Source: Bacteroidales bacterium (GTDB lineage: Bacteria > Bacteroidota > Bacteroidia > Bacteroidales > Muribaculaceae). Taken from it: a DNA stretch of 64,000 bases. The stretch spans positions 20,323 to 84,322 of the forward strand of contig SUXH01000011.1 of the NCBI GenBank assembly GCA_015061055.1, written 5' to 3'. Within the stretch, counting starts at the first letter, position 1. Each line of letters starts with the position of its first letter. The notes below the pieces were generated by a model. That model worked only from the letters and a program-made list of their open reading frames with translations. It was not told the DNA's origin and searched no databases. The position numbers and the translations under genes are program-made. This document shows, piece by piece, positions 25,937 through 34,670 of the stretch.

Positions 25937-26854
25937 TTATTTTACTTCAATACCTAAAACTTTGCAGATTATGGCTTCGCGAGCATACAGACCATTTTGT
26001 GCTTGTTGGAAATAATAAGCTTTTGGATTAGAGTCTACGTCGTAAGCTATTTCGTTTACTCGTGGCAGTGGGTGGAGAATGCGAAGGTTCTCCTTACTGT
26101 TGTCAAGCATAGCATTGTGCAAGTTGTAGAGGTCTTTTACTCGTTCATATTCCATTAAGTCGGTAAAGCGTTCACGTTGTACGCGAGTCATATATAAGAT
26201 GTCACTTTCGTTGATTATTTCTTCGGAAAAATCGGTTGATTCATGGTATTCGATACCATGCTCATCGCAGAACACTTTGTATTCGTTAGGCATTTGCAAC
26301 TCTTTGCAGGCAATGAAATTGAACTTAGGTTTGAAATGGTACATTGCCATAAGTAAAGAGTGAACAGTACGTCCGTATTTCAAGTCGCCCACCATTGTGA
26401 CAGTAAGGTTTTCGAGTGTTCCTTGTGTTTTATAAATGGAATATAGGTCGAGCATAGTTTGAGAAGGATGTTGATTGGCACCATCGCCTGCATTGATAAT
26501 AGGCACAGGCGAAAATTCGCTTGCGTAGCGTGCTGCTCCTTCCAAATGATGTCGCATAATGATTACATCGGCATAGTTGGCTACCATTCTAATGGTGTCG
26601 TGCATGGTTTCTCCTTTTGATGAACTTGTGGTACTGGCATCGGAAAAACCTATAACGCGTCCGCCAAGTCGATTGACAGCAGTTTCAAAACTCAATCGTG
26701 TGCGAGTAGAAGGCTCAAAGAATAGAGTCGCAGCTACTTTGCCTTCAAGCAATCTTTGATTGGGATTCTCTTCAAACTTTCGAGCTGTTTCAAGCAGTTC
26801 GAGAATCTCCTCTTTTGAAAGGTCGGAGATGGAAACTAAACTCACATTGTTCAT
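25937..26854 (-). CDS. pyrB: Aspartate carbamoyltransferase catalytic subunit
   Basis: 305 residues. It condenses carbamoyl phosphate and aspartate to carbamoyl aspartate, the first committed pyrimidine step. [13 protein letters not shown] holds the carbamoyl phosphate loop, MRHHLEGAA and HPSQTMLDL the active-site loops, and HPLPRVNEI the C-terminal signature. It is the first structural gene of the operon, preceded by a 175-nt leader with a terminator-like hairpin ending about 30 nt before the start codon. Confidence 0.97.
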   Translation of the reverse strand: MNNVSLVSISDLSKEEILELLETARKFEENPNQRLLEGKVAATLFFEPSTRTRLSFETAVNRLGGRVIGFSDASTTSSSKGETMHDTIRMVANYADVIIMRHHLEGAARYASEFSPVPIINAGDGANQHPSQTMLDLYSIYKTQGTLENLTVTMVGDLKYGRTVHSLLMAMYHFKPKFNFIACKELQMPNEYKVFCDEHGIEYHESTDFSEEIINESDILYMTRVQRERFTDLMEYERVKDLYNLHNAMLDNSKENLRILHPLPRVNEIAYDVDSNPKAYYFQQAQNGLYAREAIICKVLGIEVK

Positions 26855-26883
26855 AATGCTATGTAATTTTTTGTATTTGTATC

Positions 26884-26931
26884 AAAAACAAAAGCCAATC
26901 AAAACACGCATAACGAGTTATTGATTGGCTT
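26884..26931 (-). promoter_or_regulatory. Putative transcription attenuator in the pyrB leader
   Basis: On the minus strand AAGCCAATCAA (26931-26921), an 18-nt loop, TTGATTGGCTT (26902-26892), then TTGTTTTTG. This is a perfect 11-bp rho-independent terminator between the pyr promoter and pyrB, where termination would switch off the operon. In enteric pyrBI, UTP-dependent pausing controls such a terminator; the same logic here is inference. Confidence 0.65.
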
Positions 26932-27028
26932 CGGTATATTGCAAAAGGGACAAGCAACACTCACGCGCTTGCTTGGAAAATGCAAGTGAATGGGTTGAAA
27001 CTGTTCTTTTGTCGAATCGTTTTATCAT
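26918..27028 (-). CDS. Possible pyr leader peptide, 36 codons
   Basis: From ATG 27028 an open frame reads MIKRFDKRTVSTHSLAF and continues to a TAA at 26920-26918, in the loop of the attenuator hairpin directly after its left arm. The ATG is only about 8 nt after the -7 box, so it would be nearly leaderless. Ribosomes translating to the stop would cover the left arm and prevent the terminator, as with the E. coli pyrL peptide. An ORF of this size can arise by chance, so this is tentative. Confidence 0.35.
   Translation of the reverse strand: MIKRFDKRTVSTHSLAFSKQARECCLSLLQYTEANQ
26951..26975 (-). promoter_or_regulatory. Possible pause hairpin in the pyrB leader
   Basis: CAAGCAA (26975-26969) and TTGCTTG (26957-26951) form a 7-bp stem, followed by TCCCTTTTG, a U-rich stretch in the RNA. 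It lies 20 nt ahead of the terminator hairpin, matching the pause hairpin/U-tract/terminator order of enteric pyrBI leaders. Confidence 0.4.
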
Positions 27029-27035
27029 AACACTA

Positions 27036-27043
27036 CAAAGTTA
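27036..27043 (-). promoter_or_regulatory. -7 box of the pyr-glyA operon
   Basis: TAACTTTG on the minus strand; transcription should start near 27030, giving a leader of about 175 nt before pyrB. Confidence 0.6.
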
Positions 27044-27167
27044 GGCATTTTTCTTGTGATAATGAAGAAAAAATAAAAAATAAAATGCAACAAGTTTTTT
27101 CATAGTGTAAAAAATATTTAGGAGCGTTTATTTTTGTAAAGATTGTGTGAAGTGTTGAGTTTTTTAG

Positions 27168-27175
27168 TATTTTTG
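27168..27175 (+). promoter_or_regulatory. -7 box of the PBP1A gene
   Basis: TATTTTTG, with TTG at 27143-27145 (22 nt spacer). A second TATTTTTG at 27129-27136 may be an additional start. Confidence 0.5.
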
Positions 27176-27244
27176 TAGATTGATTTGGTATATTAGGTGA
27201 GAAATGCACCTGCGGTAAAATAAGCAAAACGATAAAACAAAGAT

Positions 27245-29641
27245 ATGTCAAAAGTTACTGATACAAAAAATAACGAGAAGAGAAGTGCATTCACATCGTT
27301 AGTGATTAAGGTTATGTGGGGTACATTTGTTGCCGTAGTTTTAGTGGCGGCATTGATATTTACACTTATCTATAACGGGGTGATAGGATATATGCCTCCT
27401 ATCGAGGAGTTAAAAAATCCAACCGATAAATTTGCGTCGGTGGTGATGAGTGATGATGGCGTGGAATTGGGGCGTTATTATCGCGACAAGAGTAACAGAG
27501 TGTATGTAGATTTTGATGAGCTGTCTCCACATCTTACTAACGCGCTCATAGCAACCGAGGACGTGCGTTTCGAAAACCACTCAGGAATAGATGCGCGAGG
27601 CTTGTTGCGTGCTATTGTGAAGCGTGGTATCTTTATGCAAAAGAGTGCAGGAGGAGGTAGTACGATAACCCAACAACTTGCCAAACAGTTGTATTCGCCA
27701 AAGTCGGAAACGGTGTTTGAACGTTTGATGCAGAAACCAATTGAGTGGGTGATAGCTGTGAAACTTGAGCGTTTCTATACAAAAGATGAAATTATCAAGA
27801 TGTATTTTAATCAGTTTGACTTCCTAAATAATGCCGTAGGTGTAAAGACTGCAGCTTATGTGTATTTTGGTAAGGATCCTAATGATTTGAAGATAGAAGA
27901 AGCCGCTACTCTTGTGGGAATGGCAAAGAACCCTTCATATTTTAATCCTGTGCGTTACCCCGAACGTACACGTAATCGCAGAAATATAGTTTTAGGGCAG
28001 ATGTATAAGGCTGATATGATAAGTAAGTCCGAGCGCGATTCGTTGAAAGAAACCCCGCTTGTGCTTGATTACCATAAGGTAGACCACAAGGAAGGTCTTG
28101 CTCCTTATTTCCGCGAAGAATTACGTCGTATGCTTACTGCCGAAAAGCCAAAAAGAAATGAAGCCAAATATCGTTGGAATAAGCAGGGCTATGTTGACGA
28201 TTCTATCGCTTGGGAAAATAATCCTTTATATGGTTGGTGTGCAAAAAACACTAAGCCCGATGGTTCTAATTATAATGTGTATACCGATGGGTTGAAGATT
28301 CACACTACGATTGATTCTCGAATGCAAACCTATGCCGAGAAGGCTCTGATTTCGCATCTGTCCGACGATCTTTTGCCTAAATTCAAGAGAGAAAAGCGTG
28401 GAATGCTAAATCCGTATACTAACAATCCCAATGAACTTACTCGCGAGCAGAAAGAAGCTATAATATTGCGTGCCATAAAATCGACCGAGCGCCATCGTGT
28501 TTTGAAAAAAGCAGGATTGAGTGATGATGAAATAATGGCAAACTTTAAGACCGAACGTGAGATGCGCGTGTTCTCGTATAATGGAGTGATAGATACTACA
28601 ATGACGCCGTATGACTCACTATTGTATACAAAGTCGTTCTTGCGTGCGGGAATGATGTCGATGGACCCTGTTACGGGATATGTAAAAGCTTATGTGGGTG
28701 GTCCTAATTTCAAGTTCTTCCAATATGATATGGTGTCGACCGGACGTCGACAGATTGGTTCTACTGTGAAACCATTCCTTTATACCTATGCTATGGAGGA
28801 AGGATATACGCCTTGTGATGAGTTCTTGAATGAGCAACCGGTGATTCTGGATGCAAATGGTAAAGAATGGATACCTCGCAACTCAGGTAAGTCGAGAGTG
28901 GGTGAAATGGTGGATTTGCGATGGGCGTTGACTAATTCGAATAACTGGATATCGGCGCGATTGATGGAACGTCTGTCGCCGGCAGTGCTTGCGCGCTTGA
29001 TGCACAATTTTGGTATCACAAATCACATAGACCCGGTGATTTCCTTGTGTTTAGGTCCTGTCGATGTATCGGTAAATGAGATGGTGTCGGCATATACGGC
29101 ATACGCCAATAAGGGTATGCGTGTGGCTCCATTATTCGTGTCGCGCATCACCGACAATCAGGGTAATGTGATAACTGAGTTTACTCCTCAACATACGGAG
29201 GTGATTAGTGAAGATGCTTATTACAAGATTCTATCGATACTGCTTAATGTGGTAGACTATGGAACAGGTGGTCGTGTGCGTCGTTCTCCATATAATATTA
29301 CAGCTCAAATGGGAGGTAAAACAGGTACGACAAACTTTAATGCCGATGGTTGGTTTATGGGTTTCACTCCACAACTTGTAACCGGTGTGTGGGTAGGAGG
29401 TGATGAGCGATATATTCACTTTAACAGTATGGCAGAAGGACAAGGTGCGTCGATGGCATTACCAATCTTCGGTAAATATATGAAGAATGTGTTTGCCGAT
29501 AAGGATTTACCTTATGACCAAGAGGTGAAATTTGTGTTCCCTGTCGGTTTTGACCCTTGTAAACGTGCCGGGATAGATGCTTTGCCCGATGATATTGAAG
29601 ATGTGGAAGAAGAGGAAGCAATAGAAGGACTGTTTGACTGA
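27245..29641 (+). CDS. mrcA: Bifunctional penicillin-binding protein 1A
   Basis: 798 residues. A short cytoplasmic tail and one transmembrane helix (about 20-45) are followed by the glycosyltransferase-51 domain with EDVRFENHSG (catalytic Glu near 105) and GGGSTITQQLAKQL. The transpeptidase domain has GSTVKPF (active Ser near 506), SNN near 560 and KTGTTN near 692. It polymerises and crosslinks peptidoglycan in the periplasm. The acidic C-terminal tail (DDIEDVEEEEA) is unusual but probably only flexible. It is a single gene with a terminator. Confidence 0.95.
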   Translation: MSKVTDTKNNEKRSAFTSLVIKVMWGTFVAVVLVAALIFTLIYNGVIGYMPPIEELKNPTDKFASVVMSDDGVELGRYYRDKSNRVYVDFDELSPHLTNALIATEDVRFENHSGIDARGLLRAIVKRGIFMQKSAGGGSTITQQLAKQLYSPKSETVFERLMQKPIEWVIAVKLERFYTKDEIIKMYFNQFDFLNNAVGVKTAAYVYFGKDPNDLKIEEAATLVGMAKNPSYFNPVRYPERTRNRRNIVLGQMYKADMISKSERDSLKETPLVLDYHKVDHKEGLAPYFREELRRMLTAEKPKRNEAKYRWNKQGYVDDSIAWENNPLYGWCAKNTKPDGSNYNVYTDGLKIHTTIDSRMQTYAEKALISHLSDDLLPKFKREKRGMLNPYTNNPNELTREQKEAIILRAIKSTERHRVLKKAGLSDDEIMANFKTEREMRVFSYNGVIDTTMTPYDSLLYTKSFLRAGMMSMDPVTGYVKAYVGGPNFKFFQYDMVSTGRRQIGSTVKPFLYTYAMEEGYTPCDEFLNEQPVILDANGKEWIPRNSGKSRVGEMVDLRWALTNSNNWISARLMERLSPAVLARLMHNFGITNHIDPVISLCLGPVDVSVNEMVSAYTAYANKGMRVAPLFVSRITDNQGNVITEFTPQHTEVISEDAYYKILSILLNVVDYGTGGRVRRSPYNITAQMGGKTGTTNFNADGWFMGFTPQLVTGVWVGGDERYIHFNSMAEGQGASMALPIFGKYMKNVFADKDLPYDQEVKFVFPVGFDPCKRAGIDALPDDIEDVEEEEAIEGLFD

Positions 29642-29647
29642 ACAATA

Positions 29648-29677
29648 AAAAACGAGATGTGAAAGCATCTCGTTTTT
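29648..29677. terminator. Bidirectional terminator between the PBP1A and PHP phosphatase genes
   Basis: AAAAACGAGATG (29648-29659) and CATCTCGTTTTT (29666-29677), 6-nt loop; usable from either side. Confidence 0.85.
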
Positions 29678-29681
29678 GTTG

Positions 29682-30419
29682 TTAGTTGAAAATAGTGTCG
29701 TTGAGTAATCGACCATCGAGGGTTTTAGCCAACTTGCTATATTCTTTGGTTGTTATGAATTTTTGAATGATTTCAACGTGTTGCATATTGTGGATGTCGC
29801 TACCGAGCAGGTCGATTAAGTCGTGCTCAAGTAACCACTTGGCACTCTGCTTAGCTGTTTCTCCGAAGTAGCCGGTAAACGACATCAGATTCACTTGGAA
29901 CAATGCTCCGGCATTGTGCAGTTGAACGAGACGTTGCTTGTTGATAGCATAGTATTTGAAACGCTCCGGATGAGCTATAATAGGAGTGAGATTCTTTACT
30001 TGTACGTCGAATAAAATCTCGTCAAGGTCGAGCCTTTCTTGTTGATAAGCATTCTCGAGCAGAATATGTTCGTTGGGCATAGCAATGTATTTTTTGCCGT
30101 TGATTTGTTCGAGTGAAAGTTCATCGAGGCGGTATTCTGCCGATGGGTGTATGGTGACGTCGAGTCCTTCGGCTTGAATTGCAGCTTTGAAAGTCTCGAA
30201 AGCACTTAGAATAGATTCTGAAGTGTTTTCAAAAGTGGATTTAGTAACGTGGGGTGTTAGTATGAAATGTGATATGCCCATATCAATTTCGGCTTTTAAT
30301 AAATCCAACCCATTTTGTATGTCGGTAGCACCATGGTCCACACCCGGTAGAATGTGGCAATGGACATCGGTGGAGTAAAACAACTTATTATTCTTCTTCT
30401 TTCGGAAAAAATTGAACAT
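29682..30419 (-). CDS. PHP-domain phosphotyrosine phosphatase, CpsB/YwqE-like
   Basis: 245 residues. PHP metal motifs are in order: DVHCHILPGVDHGA near the N-terminus, TPHV near 57, AHPERF near 148 and GSDIHN near 207. CpsB/YwqE enzymes dephosphorylate the BY-kinases that control capsular polysaccharide export. No such kinase or capsule gene is in the window, so the partner must be elsewhere. It has its own promoter and converges on the PBP1A gene. Confidence 0.85.
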   Translation of the reverse strand: MFNFFRKKKNNKLFYSTDVHCHILPGVDHGATDIQNGLDLLKAEIDMGISHFILTPHVTKSTFENTSESILSAFETFKAAIQAEGLDVTIHPSAEYRLDELSLEQINGKKYIAMPNEHILLENAYQQERLDLDEILFDVQVKNLTPIIAHPERFKYYAINKQRLVQLHNAGALFQVNLMSFTGYFGETAKQSAKWLLEHDLIDLLGSDIHNMQHVEIIQKFITTKEYSKLAKTLDGRLLNDTIFN

Positions 30420-30457
30420 AGAATGAGTTTTTTATAATTAATTTGTATTTTCTTCTA

Positions 30458-30465
30458 CAAAAGTA
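30458..30465 (-). promoter_or_regulatory. -7 box of the PHP phosphatase gene
   Basis: TACTTTTG on the minus strand, 38 nt before the start codon. Confidence 0.5.
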
Positions 30466-30474
30466 GTGTTTTTT

Positions 30475-30506
30475 TTTGCATTCAAGATAAATAAACTATA
30501 ACTTTG
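30475..30506 (+). promoter_or_regulatory. Promoter of the carboxyltransferase gene
   Basis: TTTG (30475-30478), 20 nt spacer, TAACTTTG (30499-30506), an exact consensus; leader about 50 nt. The AT-rich T-run just upstream may act as UP element. Confidence 0.8.
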
Positions 30507-30563
30507 TTACATTAATTAAAAAGTTAATCTTGAATTAAAAATGTTTCATAAAAAAAATGTGTT

Positions 30564-32744
30564 ATGACAAAGAAACTAAAAATCCGTGATTTGACACTTC
30601 GCGATGGTCAGCAATCACTATTTGCGACTCGTCTAAGTCAACAAAGCATTGATAAATTGTTGCCTCATTATCTTGAGGCCGGCTTTTACGCAATGGAAGT
30701 GTGGGGCGGTGCTGTGCCTGACTCGGTGATGCGCTATTTGGACGAAAGCCCATGGGTGCGTCTTAAATCAATCAGCGATAAGATTCAAGGTAAGTCATAT
30801 TTGACTGCATTGTCTCGCGGTCGTAACCTATTCGGTTATGTTCCTTATCCAACAACAGTAATTGAGGGATTCTACAAAGAAGCTATCGCAAACGGTCTTG
30901 GTATAATGCGTATTTTTGACGCACTTAATGACCTTGAAAATGTGAAGGAATCGGTAGAAATTATCAACAAACTTGGTGGTATTCCTGATGGTGCTGTGTG
31001 CTACACTGTAGATCCTAAGGACGAAGCTATCGAAGTGGAAGTTGAAGTAGAAGAAGAAGTTCCGGCAAGTGGTTTCTTTGCAAAACTTCTCGGTAAGAAA
31101 GAAATCGTTAAGGTTAAGAAGACTGTTCTTCAAGAACCTAAGAAGATCTTTACCGACGATTACTTCGTAGAAAAAGCTAAGGGTTACGAAGCACTTGGTG
31201 CTAAGATTATCACATTGAAGGATATGGCAGGTCTTGTAAATCCTGCTCGCATCGCAACTCTTATGCCACGCTTGAAGGCTGCTGTGAACGTGCCAATCGA
31301 CTTCCATACACACTGTACTCCGGGTTATGGTCTTGCATCGGGCTTGATGGCTATTTTGCACGATGTTGATATCCTTGATACAAACATTTGGTGGTTTGGT
31401 GAAGGTTCTGCAGCTCCTGCAATCGAACTTATTTACATCTTCGCTAAGAAACTTGGCGTAGAAGTGGAAGTGAATATGGAAGCAGTGGGTAAGATTCGTG
31501 AAGAATTGAAGGCTGCTCGCGAAAGTTTGCGCGACTTCGACCTACACAAGGATAACTTCCCTAAGGCATTCGATCCATTGAAGGATACTCTACCTGCAGA
31601 AATCGATGCACAATTTGATAAGGCAATTGAAGCTGCTAAGGCTAATGACGAAGAAGCACTTCTTGCCGCTTGTCATGCTATTGAAGCATACTTCAATTTC
31701 CCAAAACCAAATATCATTGTTAAGGAAGCCGAAGTACCCGGTGGTATGTACTCAAATATGGTAGCTCAACTTCGTCAGTTGAAGGCTGAAGATGTGCTTG
31801 AAGATGCAATGAAACTTATCCCTAAGGTGCGTCGCGATGCCGGACTCGTGCCACTTGTGACTCCAACAAGCCAAATCGTTGGTAGCCAAGCTGTGATGGT
31901 TGCATTGAGCCGTAAGGCAGGAAACGAAGATTACAAGAACACTTCAAACCAATTCGTATCGTTGGTTAAGGGTGAATATGGTAAGACTCCGGTAGCTATC
32001 GATCCTAAGTTCCGCGAACAAATTACCGGTAGCGCACAAGAAGTACCTTATGATGTGAATTCATATAAGAGCCAAGACAATCCAACACTTGCCAAGTATG
32101 GCAATGTGAAGCTTGCTAAGGATAATCAAGAGTTGTTGCTACTTGAACTTCTACCTACAGTGGCTAAGACATTCCTTGAAAATCGTCGTGCTGAAGAATT
32201 TGCTGCTGTCGGTGGTAGTGTAGCCGAAGCTGCTCCGGAACCTGTAGTAGAAGCTGCTCCGGCTGACGGTCCTGTAACCGGTCCTACACTTAATGCTCCA
32301 ATGGGTGGTACAGTGGTAGAAATCAATGTTAAGCCGGGCGATAAGGTTAAGAAGGGACAATCATTGTTGATGTATGAAGCAATGAAGATGCAAAACGAGA
32401 TCGAAAGTGATGGCGAATACATAATCAAGCGCGTTCTTGTACAACCTGGCGATGTGGTTCAATCAGGTCAACCAATGATTGAGTTTGTAGATCCAAATGC
32501 TGCTGATGTAGAAGAAGGTCCTGTAACCGGTCCAACTCTAAAAGCTCCAATGGGTGGTACTATCGTAGAACTACACGTTAAACCGGGAGATAAGGTTAAG
32601 AAGGGTCAATCATTGTTGATGTATGAAGCAATGAAGATGCAAAACGAAATTGAAAGTGAAGGCGATTACACTGTTAAGCGCATTCTTGTAAAAGAAGGTG
32701 AAGTGATTACAGCCGGTCAACCAATTATCGAATTTGTAGGCTAA
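30564..32744 (+). CDS. Biotin-dependent carboxyltransferase (oxaloacetate decarboxylase alpha/pyruvate carboxylase B type) with two biotinyl domains
   Basis: 726 residues. The carboxyltransferase barrel begins IRDLTLRDGQQSLFATR and has the metal motif DFHTHCTPGYG and TLKDMAGL. Residues about 155-200 are a charged insert (EVEVEVEEEVP) in the barrel. The C-terminus has two near-identical biotinyl domains with EAMKM; the biotin-accepting lysines are Lys608 and Lys691, 83 residues apart, with parts of the DNA almost identical. It moves CO2 between biotin and pyruvate/oxaloacetate or another acyl substrate. No beta or gamma decarboxylase subunit gene or biotin carboxylase is adjacent, so the physiological direction is unclear. 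Confidence 0.9.
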   Translation: MTKKLKIRDLTLRDGQQSLFATRLSQQSIDKLLPHYLEAGFYAMEVWGGAVPDSVMRYLDESPWVRLKSISDKIQGKSYLTALSRGRNLFGYVPYPTTVIEGFYKEAIANGLGIMRIFDALNDLENVKESVEIINKLGGIPDGAVCYTVDPKDEAIEVEVEVEEEVPASGFFAKLLGKKEIVKVKKTVLQEPKKIFTDDYFVEKAKGYEALGAKIITLKDMAGLVNPARIATLMPRLKAAVNVPIDFHTHCTPGYGLASGLMAILHDVDILDTNIWWFGEGSAAPAIELIYIFAKKLGVEVEVNMEAVGKIREELKAARESLRDFDLHKDNFPKAFDPLKDTLPAEIDAQFDKAIEAAKANDEEALLAACHAIEAYFNFPKPNIIVKEAEVPGGMYSNMVAQLRQLKAEDVLEDAMKLIPKVRRDAGLVPLVTPTSQIVGSQAVMVALSRKAGNEDYKNTSNQFVSLVKGEYGKTPVAIDPKFREQITGSAQEVPYDVNSYKSQDNPTLAKYGNVKLAKDNQELLLLELLPTVAKTFLENRRAEEFAAVGGSVAEAAPEPVVEAAPADGPVTGPTLNAPMGGTVVEINVKPGDKVKKGQSLLMYEAMKMQNEIESDGEYIIKRVLVQPGDVVQSGQPMIEFVDPNAADVEEGPVTGPTLKAPMGGTIVELHVKPGDKVKKGQSLLMYEAMKMQNEIESEGDYTVKRILVKEGEVITAGQPIIEFVG

Positions 32745-32771
32745 AAATTGTAAAACTACAATATGGTAAGG

Positions 32772-32812
32772 GGTGTATCAAAATTAAGTTTTTGGTACAC
32801 TCTTATTTTTAT
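32772..32812 (+). terminator. Terminator of the carboxyltransferase gene
   Basis: GGTGTATCAAAA pairs imperfectly with TTTTTGGTACAC (ends at 32800), then TCTTATTTTTAT. Confidence 0.65.
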
Positions 32813-32857
32813 ATTATTGCAATAATATTGGTTCTACGCATTCTGCGTTTTAAATAC

Positions 32858-32914
32858 CGATTTTTCGATATGTTGAAAAATAATCGAAAATCCTCGATGA
32901 AATCGGGCTTTTTT
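32858..32914 (+). terminator. Second, longer terminator-like fold
   Basis: CCGATTT (32858-32864) pairs with AAATCGG (32900-32906), nested with TTTTCGAT/ATCGAAAA-type pairing, and is followed by GCTTTTTTG. Confidence 0.45.
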
Positions 32915-32918
32915 GTAA

Positions 32919-32942
32919 TTGCGTACTATTTGCGTACTATTT
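32919..32942. repeat. Short tandem direct repeat
   Basis: TTGCGTACTAT occurs twice in a row (from 32919 and 32930). No integrase or tRNA is near; its meaning is unknown. The remainder of 32943-33023 is AT-rich with no clear promoter box. Confidence 0.5.
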
Positions 32943-33023
32943 TTCTTGGTTTTGGTCGGCAAGGTTATTAAATTTGCTAAAAAAATAACTCGAAAAAACA
33001 ATTAAAATAGAACCGACCATAAT

Positions 33024-34670
33024 ATGAGATTGCAAAACTTCATATTTATTTTATTAGTCTTTGTCTCTACTATATTTTGTGCTGAGGCAAAATCCACAAT
33101 GGAGCAACTCATTAATAAGGAGTGGTATGAGTTTGACTTTAAAACGATGAAACCAGACGAAAGCCGTTATGTGAGATATACAGGAACTCAACGATTGGAG
33201 GTGAGTGCCGACGAGGACGGAAATACAAGAATGCGTGTGCAGAAGTATTATTTGTCGTATGAGTGGGAGGAAAGATTTGATTCACGGAAAGTAGGAAAGT
33301 ATCGTAATGGTAAATACATTGTGATTAGAGGTGAACGTGATACTTCTAATGTTGAAGTAATAAAGACTATTTGTCTTGAAATAATGAAACTCACAGATAA
33401 TAGATTGAATATTAAGAATCTAAGTGATTTTGACTTGCCGAGAAATTTCTATGTAACCAATGATGAGAATGCTGATACCAAAGAAGGTATATTTGTTCCT
33501 ACCATAGATTTGCTCGCAAATAAGTTGTGGTTTATGCTTGATGATAAAGGAAATAGAACTGGTATGGAATGGTCTTTTGATTATGGTTCATGTTATAAAT
33601 GTCAATTGCCAGAGAATAGGTATACAGAATTTCCAAAATGGGAGCGACGAGAGTTCTATTTATCGAATGAAATAGTAACTGAATTTAAACGAAAGAAAGT
33701 TGGTAAATCGAAGAATGGTTTATACTTAGTGATTAATGATCAAGGAGAAGACGGAGAGTGGCAAGTGCGAACATATGACATAAAAACGCTCTCGGCAGAT
33801 CGCTTGATGCTTGAGTGTGTGTATCCTCGTGGAGAAAAAAATATTATATTTGAATCTCAACGTAGCCGAAAAGAAGAGAAAGAGTCTAAGATGAAACCAC
33901 AGCAAAAGAATCTTATAGGTAAGGAATGGTATCGAGTTGATACCGCTACTTGGCAACGAACTAAATATGTAGAGACTTTTACTGAAACGCATATAACTCG
34001 TTCTTTCCCATCAAGAAAGAATGGAGAATTGGTGAATAATAAGTTTACATTTGAGTATTATATGTCAAATCAGCCCGCAGAGGAGTTTGACTGGAGGCAA
34101 AAAGGAAATAATCCGGAAGGAGATTATTTAGTGGTGAATGAGTCCGATGCAGATGGAAAATATCGAGCAGTGAATTATAAAATAATGTCGCTTGAAGGTA
34201 GTAGTATGTTTACTATAAATGTATCGCATCCTGATAGCATACTCCATATATATGATCGAGATAAAACAGCCGAAGAACTGAGTCTTTCAAAATATGTAAC
34301 AATTGATAGCTTGGGTATGAGAAAGTCAATGAAGGCTATGATGGTGGGCAAGCAATGGTATTGGATTGAAGATGGCGAAAAGCGTATGTATTGGCCTCGT
34401 TATTACACCGAAACACAGTTTGCTTCGCCTCAATGGAAGAAAACAAAGAAAGGATATAAATGCGAATTGAGTATAGCTGATTGGTGCCTTACAAATAATG
34501 CTATGAATAGAAGTAGTAGTTTGAATGATGCCGTTTATAATGTTCAATGGGCATATTATCCTGATTGGTTTAGTTTGTATTGGTTTAGGAATTTATACGT
34601 TTCAGATGCCAAAGTATTGTGGCAAGCTGCAAGGCATCCTGATCGAATAATAATGCTAGTAAATGAATGA
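33024..34670 (+). CDS. Secreted protein of four lipocalin-like repeats, paralogue 1
   Basis: 548 residues with a signal peptide (hydrophobic 5-19, cleavage near CAEAKS). The mature protein consists of four related units of about 130-145 residues beginning near 27, 160, 293 and 437, each opening with a G/N-K-x-W-Y/F motif (NKEWYEF, NKLWFML, GKEWYRV, GKQWYWI) and rich in beta-strand pattern, as in lipocalin-like domains. Family not recognised. It overlaps the next gene by 4 nt, and that gene is a paralogue. The location is periplasmic or outer surface; function unknown. Confidence 0.8.
   Translation: MRLQNFIFILLVFVSTIFCAEAKSTMEQLINKEWYEFDFKTMKPDESRYVRYTGTQRLEVSADEDGNTRMRVQKYYLSYEWEERFDSRKVGKYRNGKYIVIRGERDTSNVEVIKTICLEIMKLTDNRLNIKNLSDFDLPRNFYVTNDENADTKEGIFVPTIDLLANKLWFMLDDKGNRTGMEWSFDYGSCYKCQLPENRYTEFPKWERREFYLSNEIVTEFKRKKVGKSKNGLYLVINDQGEDGEWQVRTYDIKTLSADRLMLECVYPRGEKNIIFESQRSRKEEKESKMKPQQKNLIGKEWYRVDTATWQRTKYVETFTETHITRSFPSRKNGELVNNKFTFEYYMSNQPAEEFDWRQKGNNPEGDYLVVNESDADGKYRAVNYKIMSLEGSSMFTINVSHPDSILHIYDRDKTAEELSLSKYVTIDSLGMRKSMKAMMVGKQWYWIEDGEKRMYWPRYYTETQFASPQWKKTKKGYKCELSIADWCLTNNAMNRSSSLNDAVYNVQWAYYPDWFSLYWFRNLYVSDAKVLWQAARHPDRIIMLVNE

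Noticed and set aside
28098..28295. Plus-strand frame within the PBP1A gene
   Set aside because: Out-of-frame shadow of the transpeptidase coding region.
32919..32942. Attachment site of an integrated element
   Set aside because: Only a short tandem repeat; no integrase, tRNA or second flanking copy was found in the window.
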